A stretch of 64,000 nt of DNA from Cetobacterium somerae (GCF_022430525.1 NZ_CP092519.1:1118454-1182453); one strand, 5' to 3'; numbered from the stretch's first letter, positions 14,729 through 24,268 are shown. Notes: generated by a model not told the origin, from the letters alone. Translations and numbers: made by a program.

Positions 14729-15706
14729 ATGAGTTATTTAAAGATAAAAAATGTTGAAAAAACTTTTGGTAAATTTAAAGCACTAAATAATATAAATTTC
14801 GAAATAGAAAGAGGGGAGTTTATCTGTTTTTTAGGTCCATCTGGTTGTGGTAAAACAACACTTCTTAGAATTATTGCTGGACTTGAAAATGTAGATAGTG
14901 GTGAAATTTTTTTAAAAGATGAAAACATTACAAAAAAGCATCCTGCTAAAAGAAATATGTCAATCGTTTTCCAATCTTATGCTCTTTTTCCAAATTTAAC
15001 AGTTGGAGAAAATATTGCTTATGGGATGAAAAACAAAAAAATACCAAAAGATATAATTCAAAAGAAAATAGATGAGTCTCTTGAGCTTGTTGGTTTAAGA
15101 GGTCAAGAGCATAAATATCCAAATGAACTTTCAGGTGGACAACAACAAAGAGTTGCACTTGCTAGAGCAATATCTTACTCACCAGATATTCTTTTATTAG
15201 ATGAGCCTCTTTCAGCTCTTGATGCTAAAGTAAGAGAAAAGCTTAGAAACGATATAAAAGATCTTCAAAAAAAACTTGGAATCACAACTATAATGGTTAC
15301 TCATGATCAAGAGGAAGCTCTTTCAATGTCAGATAGAATAATCGTTATGGATAACGCTAAGGTTGTTCAAGTTGGAACACCACAAGATATCTATGAAAAT
15401 CCAGCTAACAATTTCATTGGAGATTTTATAGGAAAAGTTAATAAGTTTGAAATCAATGGAGCAAAAGTCATGGCTAGACCAGAGGATATCTCTCTTGCTG
15501 ATGAACAAACAGATAATTTCTTTATGGGAACATTGGAATCTTGGGAGTATATGGGATCATACTACAGATTAAAAGTTAATAAAAAGAACTATATCATTGA
15601 AGTTGATATCTGTAGAAATAATATTGCTCATATTCCACTAAAAAAAGATCAACATATCTTTCTTAAAGTTGAAAGAACTTTAGGAGGAGGAGTTGAATGG
15701 AGCTAG
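14729..15706 (+). CDS. ABC transporter ATP-binding protein (phosphonate importer)
   Basis: A 325-residue ATPase starting at MSYLKIK after AAAGGGG. It has Walker A GPSGCGKTT, Q-loop VFQSYALFP, signature LSGGQQQRVALARA, Walker B ILLLDEPLSALD and switch His in VTHDQEEA. The C-terminal 80 residues form a TOBE-like regulatory domain (NKFEINGAKVMARPEDI). It fits the CUT2/FbpC-like group used for iron and 2-aminoethylphosphonate. The next gene starts inside its last codons (overlap about 10 bases), so importer subunits are translationally coupled. Confidence 0.93.
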   Translation: MSYLKIKNVEKTFGKFKALNNINFEIERGEFICFLGPSGCGKTTLLRIIAGLENVDSGEIFLKDENITKKHPAKRNMSIVFQSYALFPNLTVGENIAYGMKNKKIPKDIIQKKIDESLELVGLRGQEHKYPNELSGGQQQRVALARAISYSPDILLLDEPLSALDAKVREKLRNDIKDLQKKLGITTIMVTHDQEEALSMSDRIIVMDNAKVVQVGTPQDIYENPANNFIGDFIGKVNKFEINGAKVMARPEDISLADEQTDNFFMGTLESWEYMGSYYRLKVNKKNYIIEVDICRNNIAHIPLKKDQHIFLKVERTLGGGVEWS

Positions 15707-17418
15707 TTTTTAAAAAATCAGAAAAACTACTTTCAGAAAAAATTAGAGATATCATTGTTTGGGGAATTGTAATCTTTTTCGTTGTTACTCTTCTCTTTCC
15801 ACTTATCTCTTTAAGTATAAAAGCAACAGAGGACAATGCTGGAAACTTCATTGGTTTACAAAATTTTATACAGTACCTTACTAGTCCTGGAGTAGTATCC
15901 TCATTTTTTAATACAGTTAAAATAGCAACTTTAACTATGGTTATAACTTTAATTTTAGGATTTGGTTACTCTTACGGAATGGCTAGAAGCAATATAAAAG
16001 GAAAAGGAGTTTTAAAGTTTTTAATTCTTCTACCTATATTTGCTCCAACTATGCTACACGGTATCTCACTAGTTTATCTATTTGGAAGAATGGGTGTCAT
16101 AACTACTGGATTCTTTGGTAGATTTCCTAATCTCGCAACAGATATAAATCTATACGGTTCAACTGGAATTGTAATTAGTGAAGTTATATATACTTTGCCT
16201 CAAGCTTACTTAATTATCTCTATGGCTCTACAAAATAGCGACTATAGACTCTATGAAGCTGCTAAAACTCTTGGAACAAGTAAAGTGAAACAATTTTTTA
16301 CAATAACGCTTCCATCTTGTAAGTATGCTGTTTTTTCTACAGCTACAGTTTCTTTTATTCTTGCATTCACTGACTTTGGAGCACCTAAAGTTGTTGGTGG
16401 AAACTATAATGTTTTAGCTACAGATATCTATAAACAAGTTATCGGACAGCAAAATTTAGGAAGAGGGGCAGTTGTTAGTATTCTTTTACTTATTCCTGCA
16501 GTAATCTCGTTTTTCTTTGAAAAATCTTTAGAGAAAAAACAAAGAGATACCTTCAATGCAAAATCTATGAACTATCGAATTGAAAATTCAACTGGTAGAG
16601 ATATTTTCTTCTACAGTTTCTGTTGGTTTATTGGTCTTAGTATATTAGGACTTTTTATTACAGCTGGAGTAGCTTCTTTTGTTAAAATGTGGCCCTATAA
16701 TTTTGAACTTACTTTAAATAACTATAAATTCTTTGATTTTAATGGTGGAGCTTTCCATTTTTATAAAAACTCAATTACTATAGCTTTGCTTTCAGCTCTA
16801 TTTGGAACTATCATTGCATACCTTGGAGCATATATATGTTTAAAAACTGAAAGTTTAACAAAGCTTAGAAATGTTATTAAATTTTTCGCAATAGTACCTT
16901 TAGCTCTTCCTGGAATAGTTTTAGGTTTAGGATATATTTTCTTCTTTAATATGAACTATATTAGAATTCCACTTCTTGGTTGGATAAATAATCCATTCAA
17001 TAGTTTATATGGAACCCTTTGGATATTAGTTCTTGTAAACATAGTACACTTTTTCTCTGTTGCTTTTATGACAGCATCAACTTCTTTGAAAAAGTTAGAC
17101 AAAGAGTTTGAAATTGTATCTCTTTCTATGGGTGTTCCTTGGTATAAAACATTTTTCAATGTAACTCTACCACTTACTAAACACACTATTGGAGAGATAT
17201 TCATATATTACTTTGTAAACTGTATGACTACAGTTTCAGCAGCCGTTTTCTTATATACTTCAAAAACAACTCTTGCATCTATTGCAATGGTTAACCTTGA
17301 TGAGGTTGGAGATCAGGCTAAAGCAGCAGCAATGGGAATTTTAATTGTTGGAACAAATCTTTTAGTAAAAGCAATTTATGAAATAATAAAAAAAAGAAAT
17401 TTTGGGAGGAATAAATAA
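15697..17418 (+). CDS. ABC transporter permease, two fused MetI domains
   Basis: A 573-residue membrane protein with about 12 segments. It carries two copies of the binding-protein-dependent permease domain: the first EAA loop is near YEAAKTLGTSKVKQFFTITL (about residue 190), the second near FEIVSLSMGVPWYKTFF (about residue 470). Both halves of the transmembrane pore are thus on one chain, as in FbpB-like iron importers and in PhnV/PhnU fusions. It overlaps the ATPase gene and shares its last base with phnX. It is the inner-membrane part of the phosphonate importer. Confidence 0.92.
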   Translation: MELVFKKSEKLLSEKIRDIIVWGIVIFFVVTLLFPLISLSIKATEDNAGNFIGLQNFIQYLTSPGVVSSFFNTVKIATLTMVITLILGFGYSYGMARSNIKGKGVLKFLILLPIFAPTMLHGISLVYLFGRMGVITTGFFGRFPNLATDINLYGSTGIVISEVIYTLPQAYLIISMALQNSDYRLYEAAKTLGTSKVKQFFTITLPSCKYAVFSTATVSFILAFTDFGAPKVVGGNYNVLATDIYKQVIGQQNLGRGAVVSILLLIPAVISFFFEKSLEKKQRDTFNAKSMNYRIENSTGRDIFFYSFCWFIGLSILGLFITAGVASFVKMWPYNFELTLNNYKFFDFNGGAFHFYKNSITIALLSALFGTIIAYLGAYICLKTESLTKLRNVIKFFAIVPLALPGIVLGLGYIFFFNMNYIRIPLLGWINNPFNSLYGTLWILVLVNIVHFFSVAFMTASTSLKKLDKEFEIVSLSMGVPWYKTFFNVTLPLTKHTIGEIFIYYFVNCMTTVSAAVFLYTSKTTLASIAMVNLDEVGDQAKAAAMGILIVGTNLLVKAIYEIIKKRNFGRNK

Positions 17419-18224
17419 TGAGAAAAGAGATTAAGGCAGTTATATTTGATTGGGCAGGTACTACAGTAGATTATGGATGTTTTGCACCACTTGATGTTTT
17501 TGTTCAAGTATTTAAAGAGATTGGTATTGAGATAACTTATGAAGAAGCTAGAAAACCTATGGGAATGTTAAAAATAGATCATATTAAAGCACTATTAAAA
17601 ATGGATAGAATACACTCTTTATGGTTAGAAAAATTTAATAGAGAGTACACTATGGATGATATCAACTCTTTATATGAGAGATTTGAAGAAGTTTTATTTG
17701 CTTCTTTAGAAAACTTTGCTGAACCTGTTCCTGGAATACTAGATCTTCAAAAAGAATTAAGAAATAGGGGAATAAAGATTGGAAGTACTACTGGGTATAC
17801 AAAAGAGATGTTAGATATTGTTGCTCCTAAAGCAAAAACATTTGGATACTGTCCAGATTTTAGAATTACATCAACTGAAGTTCCTGCTGGTAGGCCATTT
17901 CCATATATGATTTATCAAAATATGATAACTTTAAATGTTCCAAGTGTAAGCTCTGTTATAAAAATTGGAGATACAACTGTTGATATGAAAGAGGGAAAAA
18001 ATGCTGGTGTTTGGGCTGTTGGTATCTTAAAAGGTGGAAGTGAACTTGGACTTTCTCAAAAAGAAGTTGAAACTATGGATTCTGCTGAACTAAAAAAATT
18101 AATGGATGCAACTGCAAAAAGATTATATTCTGCTGGAGCTGACTATGTTGTTGAGCAAGTTGGAGACTTACCTAATATAATTGATATCATTAACGCTAAA
18201 ATGAATGCCGAAGAGGTTATCTAA
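17418..18224 (+). CDS. phnX: Phosphonoacetaldehyde hydrolase (phosphonatase)
   Basis: A 268-residue HAD-superfamily enzyme that cleaves phosphonoacetaldehyde to acetaldehyde and phosphate. HAD motif I is VIFDWAGTTVD (nucleophile Asp, then Ala-Gly as in PhnX). The cap segment contains RKPMGMLKIDHIKALL, whose lysine is the Schiff-base Lys of phosphonatases. Motif II is GSTTGYT, and the motif III/IV region is VIKIGDTTVDMKEGKNAG. The length is that of the family. It converts the product of PhnW (and PbfA) made next door. RBS GGGAGG precedes the ATG. Confidence 0.96.
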   Translation: MRKEIKAVIFDWAGTTVDYGCFAPLDVFVQVFKEIGIEITYEEARKPMGMLKIDHIKALLKMDRIHSLWLEKFNREYTMDDINSLYERFEEVLFASLENFAEPVPGILDLQKELRNRGIKIGSTTGYTKEMLDIVAPKAKTFGYCPDFRITSTEVPAGRPFPYMIYQNMITLNVPSVSSVIKIGDTTVDMKEGKNAGVWAVGILKGGSELGLSQKEVETMDSAELKKLMDATAKRLYSAGADYVVEQVGDLPNIIDIINAKMNAEEVI

Positions 18225-18225
18225 C

Positions 18226-19581
18226 ATGAATAAAATTACATCTGAAGGGGATATTAATACCTCTTCAAATCGTAAAATTTGGCAAGAAAAAAATATAAAT
18301 TATGAAACTAATTGCATTCTTAGAGATGATGAAGATATCTTTCTTCATCAATCTCTTTCAACACCTTGTCTAAATGTTTTAAAAAAATCTAAAGGTATAT
18401 ATTTAGAAGATATCTCTGGAAAAATCTATATGGATTTTCACGGAAATAATGTGCACCAAGTTGGTTTTGGAAATGAAGATGTTAAAAATGCTATTATTCA
18501 AGAGATGGAAGAACTTCCATTTTCCCCTAGAAGATATACGAATAACTCTGCTATAACTTTAGCTAAAAAACTTTCTGAAAAGACAAATGGTCTTTTAAAT
18601 AAAGTTCTATTTTCACCAGGAGCAACCTCTTCTATTGGAATGGCAATGAAATTAGCTCGACTTGTCACTAAAAAAGATGGGTTTTTATCTTTTTGGGACT
18701 CCTTTCATGGTGCTTCAATAGATGCTATCTCCTTAGGGGGTACTGCTCATTTTAGAAATGGTATTGGGAGTCTTTTAACTGGGTGCGAACACCTAGTCCC
18801 TTATAGTAACTACAGACCTATTTTTGATGAGGACACTTTTCTAAATATTTTAGATTACACTCTAGAAAAACATGGAAATATAGCAGCCTTTTTTATGGAA
18901 ACCATTAGAAATACTGAAGTGGAGATTCCATCATATAAACTCATGAGAGGAATAAGAGATATTTGTACAAAACATAATACACTTTTAGTTTTAGATGAAA
19001 CTGCTATTGCTTTAGGAAGAACTGGAAAATTCTTCGCCTTTGAACACTATGATATCGAACCTGATATTGTTGTTGTTGGAAAAGGACTTGGTGGCGGGAT
19101 ATTTCCAATCTCTGCTCTTTTAACAAAAGATGAGTTTAATATTGGTCAATACACATCTTTAGGACACTATACTCATGAAAAATCCTCTGTTGGATGTGCT
19201 GCTGCTAATGCTACTATAGATTTTATCGATAGTCACAGCATTTTAGAAAAAACATCTAATATGGAGAAGTTTATTTTAAAAAAATTAAATATCCTAAAGG
19301 AAAAATATAAAATTATTGGTGATGTAAGAGTCATTGGAATGCTTTTTGCAGTAGAACTTGTGAGAGATAGAAAAACAAAAGAAAAAGCTGAGTCTGAAGC
19401 TGATAGGATTCTTTATAAATGTCTTGACCTAGGTCTTAGTTTTAAGGTTTCTAGTGGAATTTTAACTCTTTCGCCACCACTTATCATTGAAAAGCACGAA
19501 CTTGAAAAAGCTCTTGAAATTCTTGAAGAGAGTATAAAAATTGAAAACATAAAACTTTTTGGAGGAAATAACAATGAATAA
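18226..19581 (+). CDS. pbfA: Class III PLP enzyme, probable (R)-1-hydroxy-2-aminoethylphosphonate ammonia-lyase
   Basis: A class III aminotransferase-fold protein of about 451 residues, starting at MNKITSEG just past the phnX stop (RBS GAAGAGG). The PLP lysine is in VVVGKGLGGGIFP, the cofactor phosphate loop near SPGATSSIG, and an Asp in LVLDETAIALGR. Proteins of this kind placed between phnX and phnW are PbfA, which eliminates ammonia from (R)-1-hydroxy-2-aminoethylphosphonate to give phosphonoacetaldehyde. The operon position strongly supports this; a plain omega-aminotransferase is the alternative. Confidence 0.85.
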   Translation: MNKITSEGDINTSSNRKIWQEKNINYETNCILRDDEDIFLHQSLSTPCLNVLKKSKGIYLEDISGKIYMDFHGNNVHQVGFGNEDVKNAIIQEMEELPFSPRRYTNNSAITLAKKLSEKTNGLLNKVLFSPGATSSIGMAMKLARLVTKKDGFLSFWDSFHGASIDAISLGGTAHFRNGIGSLLTGCEHLVPYSNYRPIFDEDTFLNILDYTLEKHGNIAAFFMETIRNTEVEIPSYKLMRGIRDICTKHNTLLVLDETAIALGRTGKFFAFEHYDIEPDIVVVGKGLGGGIFPISALLTKDEFNIGQYTSLGHYTHEKSSVGCAAANATIDFIDSHSILEKTSNMEKFILKKLNILKEKYKIIGDVRVIGMLFAVELVRDRKTKEKAESEADRILYKCLDLGLSFKVSSGILTLSPPLIIEKHELEKALEILEESIKIENIKLFGGNNNE

Positions 19582-20686
19582 CAATAACTTAACAGATAAA
19601 CCATATATCCTTTTAACACCAGGACCACTTACAACATCTTCTGGAGTTAAATCAGCTATGCTTAAAGATTGGTGTACTTGGGATAACGAGTATAACTCTT
19701 TAGTTCAAGATATGAGAAAAAGAGTTTTAGATGTTGCTGAAGCTGGAGATGACTATACTATGATTCCTATGCAAGGAAGTGGAACTTTCTCTGTTGAGGC
19801 TGTTTTAACAACTGTTGTTGGAGAAAATGAAAAAGTTTTAATTCTTTCAAATGGTGCATATGGAGATAGAATGAAAACTATTTGTGACACAGCAAAAGTT
19901 AAAAATGCTATCTATAAAATTGAACAAACTGAAACTTATGATTTAACTCATTTAGAAAATATTTTAAAGGAAGATAAAGAGATTACTCATGTTGCTGTTG
20001 TTCACTGTGAAACTACATCAGGAATTTTAAATCCAATTAAAGAGATTGGAATAGTTGTTAAAAACTACAATAAAACTTTTATAGTTGATGCTATGTCTAG
20101 TTTTGGAGGAATTCATTTTAATATTCCTGAGTATCAAATTGACTTTTTAATTAGTTCATCTAATAAATGTATCCAAGGAGTTCCTGGATTTGGATTTATT
20201 ATAGCTAAACAATCTGAACTTTTAAAGTGCGAAGGAAAAGCTCGTTCTCACTCTTTAGATATCTTCGATCAGTGGAAAGTTATGGAAAGTGGAAATGGAA
20301 AATGGAGATTTACTTCACCTACTCACGTTGTAAGAGCATTTTACCAAGCTCTTTTAGAGCTAGAAGCTGAAGGAGGAGTTAAATCTAGAGAAAAAAGATA
20401 TAAAGAAAACCAAGATAAACTTGTTAACGGTATGGAAACTCTTGGATTTAAAGCTATCATCTCTTTAGAAAAGCAATCTCCTATTATTACTACATTCTAT
20501 GCTCCGAATCATCCTGATTATAAGTTCGAAACTTTTTATTCAAAACTTAAAGAACAAGGATTTGTTATATACCCTGGTAAATTAACAAAAGAAGAGAGTT
20601 TTAGAATTGGTAACATTGGAGAAGTTTACCCTACAGATATTGATACTTTAATCAACTCTATTAAGAATTCAATGTTCTGGAGATAA
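19574..20686 (+). CDS. phnW: 2-aminoethylphosphonate-pyruvate transaminase
   Basis: A class V PLP aminotransferase of 370 residues. The start is MNNNNLTDK, after GGAGGAAATAAC; the first codon lies inside the end of the pbfA-like gene. Features are LLTPGPLTTS at the N terminus, MQGSGTFSVEAVL, IVDAMSSFGG and the PLP lysine in FLISSSNKCIQGVPGFG. These match PhnW, which moves the amino group of 2-aminoethylphosphonate to pyruvate, giving phosphonoacetaldehyde for PhnX and alanine. Full length, motifs intact. Confidence 0.95.
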   Translation: MNNNNLTDKPYILLTPGPLTTSSGVKSAMLKDWCTWDNEYNSLVQDMRKRVLDVAEAGDDYTMIPMQGSGTFSVEAVLTTVVGENEKVLILSNGAYGDRMKTICDTAKVKNAIYKIEQTETYDLTHLENILKEDKEITHVAVVHCETTSGILNPIKEIGIVVKNYNKTFIVDAMSSFGGIHFNIPEYQIDFLISSSNKCIQGVPGFGFIIAKQSELLKCEGKARSHSLDIFDQWKVMESGNGKWRFTSPTHVVRAFYQALLELEAEGGVKSREKRYKENQDKLVNGMETLGFKAIISLEKQSPIITTFYAPNHPDYKFETFYSKLKEQGFVIYPGKLTKEESFRIGNIGEVYPTDIDTLINSIKNSMFWR

Positions 20687-20689
20687 TCT

Positions 20690-21463
20690 ATGTTAATGGA
20701 AGAACGTAGGCAACTTATTTTAAATGAAATAAATATTAAAAATATCGTTTATGTGAAAGATCTTGCAGTGAGATATAGTGTGACTATGGAAACCATTCGA
20801 AAGGATTTAGAAGAGATAATATTTGAAAACCAAGATATTAAAAAAGTTTATGGAGGAGCTCTAAAAAGCTCCTCTAGTATAATTGATGAAAGTTACAATT
20901 TAAGAAAGGAACTTTTCTCCAATGAAAAAACTATTTTAGCTCAAAAAGGTGTTACCCTCATCAATGATGGCGATTCTATATTTTTAGATGCCGGAACTAC
21001 AATCTCTAAAATAGTTCCATATTTAAAAAATAAAAAAAATCTTAAAATTGTCACTATCTCTCTTTCTGTTATTAATGAATTTATAAATTTTTTTAGTAAT
21101 ATTGATCACACTCACTCTATATTTCTAATCGGTGGAGAGGTTAAACTAAATCTTTTATCAACATCTGGAATTAAAACATCTTTAGATATCAACAATTATT
21201 TTTTCGATAAAGCTTTTTTAACTTTAGATGGTTTATCTTTAGAAAATGGTATAACATCACATAATCACGATGAAGCACTAGTTACTAGAACAGCCTTAAA
21301 ACATTCTTTAGAAAATATATTTTTAGTTACTGATGAAAAATTCAATACCTCTAAATTTTATAAAGTTTGTGATTTAAATCAAGTTAATTACCTTGTTTCT
21401 GTAAATCCTGAAAACAGTTTCCTTAAAAATTTAGTTAAAAATTTTAATATAAATCTCTATTAA
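20690..21463 (+). CDS. DeoR-family transcriptional regulator of the phosphonate operon
   Basis: A 257-residue DeoR-type protein. The N-terminal HTH reads ERRQLILNEINIKNIVYVKD with recognition helix SVTMETIRKDLEEI. The sensor half contains the phosphosugar-isomerase-like GDSIFLDAGTTISK motif and the FDKAFLTLDGLSLENG segment. It starts three bases after phnW and is the last gene of the operon, so it likely controls it. Phosphonate operons more often use GntR or LysR regulators, so DeoR is a variation. The effector may be a phosphorylated or phosphono intermediate. Confidence 0.9.
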   Translation: MLMEERRQLILNEINIKNIVYVKDLAVRYSVTMETIRKDLEEIIFENQDIKKVYGGALKSSSSIIDESYNLRKELFSNEKTILAQKGVTLINDGDSIFLDAGTTISKIVPYLKNKKNLKIVTISLSVINEFINFFSNIDHTHSIFLIGGEVKLNLLSTSGIKTSLDINNYFFDKAFLTLDGLSLENGITSHNHDEALVTRTALKHSLENIFLVTDEKFNTSKFYKVCDLNQVNYLVSVNPENSFLKNLVKNFNINLY

Positions 21464-21503
21464 TGTGTTATAATTTTTTTATTAAATAACGGAGGTAGAC
21501 TAT

Positions 21504-21761
21504 ATGAAGAAAACACTATTTATACTTAAAAATTGTGATAGTTGTGATGTAGTAAAAGGTTTATTCAATAATAGACATGATTTAACTATCTATGATTTGA
21601 CTGAAGCTAAAGACTTAGCACAAAAACTTAATGTTACTTCAGCTCCTACTTTAGTAGTTGAAGATTGGGAAAGTGTTACTAACTACGTTGGAGTTGAAAA
21701 AATTAAAGAGTATTTAAGTGATGAACCTACACCAAATTATCCTTGTGTTTGTTCTGAATAG
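21504..21761 (+). CDS. Glutaredoxin-like thiol protein, 85 residues
   Basis: A short thioredoxin-fold protein. It starts KTLFILKNCDSCDVVKGLF, with the redox motif C-D-S-C, and has the cis-proline in TSAPTLVVED. The C terminus adds YPCVCSE, a second Cys-x-Cys pair not typical of glutaredoxins, which might bind metal or act as a resolving thiol. It has its own RBS (GGAGG) 40 bases after the DeoR gene. A NrdH-type reductant or a disulfide carrier are likely uses. Confidence 0.82.
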   Translation: MKKTLFILKNCDSCDVVKGLFNNRHDLTIYDLTEAKDLAQKLNVTSAPTLVVEDWESVTNYVGVEKIKEYLSDEPTPNYPCVCSE

Positions 21762-21785
21762 TTTTACTGATTAAAGGGGGATTTT

Positions 21786-22169
21786 ATGATTGAATTTAAA
21801 AATGCATTGAAAAATGGAGATTTAGAAAAATTAAAAGCTAAATTAGAAGATGGAATTGATATTAATGATAGAAGCGGGGAATACAGATATCCTATTCATA
21901 AAGCTGTTCTTTTAAAGGATGTAGATATTGTCAGATTATTTTTAAAGCATAATGCTGACATCAATATCCAAGAACCACTACAAGGTAATACACCTATCAA
22001 CCTTGCTATTTTCAATAAAGATTTACAGATGGTAAGTTTTTTTAAAGAAAATGGTGCTAATTTAGATATTAAAAATAGCTGGGGAATGAACTCACTAGAG
22101 TATGCTATCTATCTAAAAAATAATATGAATTTTGATGATATTGATGATATTATTGAAATCTTAAAATAA
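21786..22169 (+). CDS. Ankyrin-repeat protein
   Basis: A 127-residue cytoplasmic protein built of about three ankyrin repeats: GDLEKLKAKLEDGIDINDRS, then YPIHKAVLLKDVDIVRLFL with HNADINIQ, then TPINLAIFNKDLQMVSFF with NGANLDIK, and a capping repeat (NSLEYAIYLKN). It is a protein-binding scaffold with an unknown partner. It follows the glutaredoxin-like gene by 24 bases; both probably share a transcript that ends at the terminator right after it. Confidence 0.88.
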   Translation: MIEFKNALKNGDLEKLKAKLEDGIDINDRSGEYRYPIHKAVLLKDVDIVRLFLKHNADINIQEPLQGNTPINLAIFNKDLQMVSFFKENGANLDIKNSWGMNSLEYAIYLKNNMNFDDIDDIIEILK

Positions 22170-22209
22170 GAAAAAAAGAGCATTTAGATTTTTAAATGCT
22201 CTTTTTTTT
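22170..22209 (+). terminator. Bidirectional terminator between ankyrin and CLC genes
   Basis: AGAGCATTTA / TAAATGCTCT stem with A-run before and T-run after, between two converging genes. The CLC stop codon lies inside the stem. Confidence 0.85.
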
Positions 22210-23404
22210 GACCTTCATATATACTTATCTCTCCACTAAATAGATAAGCCATAGCACAAGCTACAAAAAGATATCCTGCCATATTGTAACCAAATATCTC
22301 TATTCCTATTAAAAATGATGCTAAGAAAGTATTTGTAGATGAAGCAAATACAGCACAATAACCTACAGCTGCTAAAAACTCCACAGGAATTCCAAACCAA
22401 CTTCCTAAAATACCACCTAAACATGCTCCTATAGCAAAAATTGGAGTAACCTCTCCCCCTTGAAATCCTATTCCTAAAGTGAATATAGTAAAGAACATCT
22501 TTAATATCCAATCATAGGAATATAGTTTTTCTTTTGAAAAAGCTATATCAATTAGATTAGTTCCTAACCCACTATATCTTCCACCATAAACTAACCAGAT
22601 TAAAAATGCTAATATTATTCCTCCAAAAAATATTTTTTTTATTGGATCTAAATTTACCATATATTTATTCTTCTTAAATTTTTTTAAGAAAAAAGCAAAA
22701 CAATAACCAGCTACTGCAAAAATAAAACTTGCCATTATAAACATAGTTATATTTCTCATATCACTTTTTGGAAATTCCTCTATTATAAAATGAAAATGTT
22801 TCATCTCAAAATACTCTGATACTCCAAAGGCTGTATAAGCTGCTAAAAATGCTGGAAATAACGCTTTATATTCCACAACTCCCATATTCAAAATCTCTAA
22901 AGAAAATATTGTTGCTGCAAATGGAGTTCCAAAAAGTCCTGAAAATCCAGCTGAAATTCCTGTTGAAATAAGAATTTTTTTCAAATCATTTATATTTAAT
23001 TTTATTTTTCTTTCTACATATATTGTTATAGTATTTGCTACTGTTGCTCCTATCTGTACTGCCACTCCCTCTCTACCAGCTGAACCACCAAAAAGATGAG
23101 TCGCCCATGTTGAAACAATAGAAAATGGTATTAATCTTTTAGGAATAATTACATTCTCCATATGTGCTGCTTCAAATACATAGCCCATTCCTTTTAAAGA
23201 TCCTTTCCCATATTTTTTATATAAAAATATCATTAAAACACCCACAAAAGGTAAACAAATTATTAATTTATTAAAATATTCAACTCTTAAATTAGCTGCT
23301 AATATCAATCCTTTTGAAAAAAATACATCAATAATACCTACTATTAATCCTGTTATAATTGAAAATCCTGAAAAAAATAGAGCTCTTATTATTCTGTCCT
23401 TCAT
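22184..23404 (-). CDS. CLC-family channel/antiporter, possibly the fluoride type
   Basis: A 406-residue membrane protein with the CLC signature GGSAGREGVAVQIGA (gating Glu in GREG) and the second half motif GFQGGEVTPIFAIGA. The length and the GREGVAVQ/GGEVTP variants resemble the CLC-F fluoride/proton antiporter branch rather than chloride CLCs, whose motifs are GREGP and G-x-F-x-P. That subtype call is from memory of the motifs. No fluoride riboswitch was seen upstream. It lies 15 bases after the MscS gene on the same strand. Confidence 0.85.
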   Translation of the reverse strand: MKDRIIRALFFSGFSIITGLIVGIIDVFFSKGLILAANLRVEYFNKLIICLPFVGVLMIFLYKKYGKGSLKGMGYVFEAAHMENVIIPKRLIPFSIVSTWATHLFGGSAGREGVAVQIGATVANTITIYVERKIKLNINDLKKILISTGISAGFSGLFGTPFAATIFSLEILNMGVVEYKALFPAFLAAYTAFGVSEYFEMKHFHFIIEEFPKSDMRNITMFIMASFIFAVAGYCFAFFLKKFKKNKYMVNLDPIKKIFFGGIILAFLIWLVYGGRYSGLGTNLIDIAFSKEKLYSYDWILKMFFTIFTLGIGFQGGEVTPIFAIGACLGGILGSWFGIPVEFLAAVGYCAVFASSTNTFLASFLIGIEIFGYNMAGYLFVACAMAYLFSGEISIYEGQKKEHLKI

Positions 23405-23419
23405 ATATTCCTCCTTACT

Positions 23420-24268
23420 CTACTTGTTTTCAGTTACATTTACATCTAAAATATTAAATGGAACGTTTACTCCCTCTTTATTAAATACTTCTAAAATATA
23501 AGCCATTAACTCTCCTCTAACTTTATAATAACCTTTTGTTGGGGTCCAAACCATAAATAAAATATTTATACTTGAATCTCCATATTCCATTGTATGTATA
23601 AAGTTTTCTCTATCTTTATTTAACCCTTCGTAAGTGTTAGCTATATTTTCCAATATACTAATTACTTTTTTCATATCAGAATCATAAGATACCGATAACA
23701 TAAGTTTTATACGTCTAAAAAGATTTGCATCATAGTTTATAATATTTCCACTAATCATTACATTATTTGGAACTATGACTCTTCTTCCATCTAAACTAGT
23801 TATATATGTTGAGAATACCTCTATTTTCGAAACTTCTCCCATTACACCATTTATCTTTATAAAATTTCCTATACTAAAAGGTCTTGTAAAAAATAGTACT
23901 ACTCCACCTGCTAAATTCGATAGAAACTCTTTTAAAGAGATACCTACACCTAAACCAATAGCACTGATCATTGTAGCTATTGATGCTTCACTAAAACCAA
24001 ATGCCAATAATCCTATTAAAAAAAACATTACATTTAATCCTAATTTTGTAACTGATTTAGTGAATTGCTTTGTATTAATATCTTGATTAACTACTGGTAT
24101 TTTATCTATATACTTGTCTACTTTTTTTGTAAAATACGAACCTAAATACAGTATAATTATAAAAAAAAGGGTTCTAATTAGGAATTCAATTGCATCATGT
24201 CCTAAAGTTTGCAATAATGGTTCTCCTGAACTATTTTTTATTTGTAATATACTACCTAATGTTTTCAT
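23420..24268 (-). CDS. Small-conductance mechanosensitive channel, MscS family
   Basis: A 282-residue MscS-like channel. Start ATG 24266-24268 (MKTLGSILQ) follows GGGAGGAAG. It has three membrane segments (about residues 32-52, 75-95 and the pore helix ATMISAIGLGVGISLKEFLS with small residues), then the beta domain GNFIKINGVMGEVSKIEVF and TSLDGRRVIVPNNVMISG. It would open on membrane tension during osmotic downshock. It is co-directional with and close to the CLC gene, suggesting ion and osmotic homeostasis as a common theme. Confidence 0.93.
   Translation of the reverse strand: MKTLGSILQIKNSSGEPLLQTLGHDAIEFLIRTLFFIIILYLGSYFTKKVDKYIDKIPVVNQDINTKQFTKSVTKLGLNVMFFLIGLLAFGFSEASIATMISAIGLGVGISLKEFLSNLAGGVVLFFTRPFSIGNFIKINGVMGEVSKIEVFSTYITSLDGRRVIVPNNVMISGNIINYDANLFRRIKLMLSVSYDSDMKKVISILENIANTYEGLNKDRENFIHTMEYGDSSINILFMVWTPTKGYYKVRGELMAYILEVFNKEGVNVPFNILDVNVTENK

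Noticed and set aside
22236-22511. Second minus-strand frame within the CLC gene
   Set aside because: Out-of-frame shadow of a well-supported membrane protein with CLC motifs.
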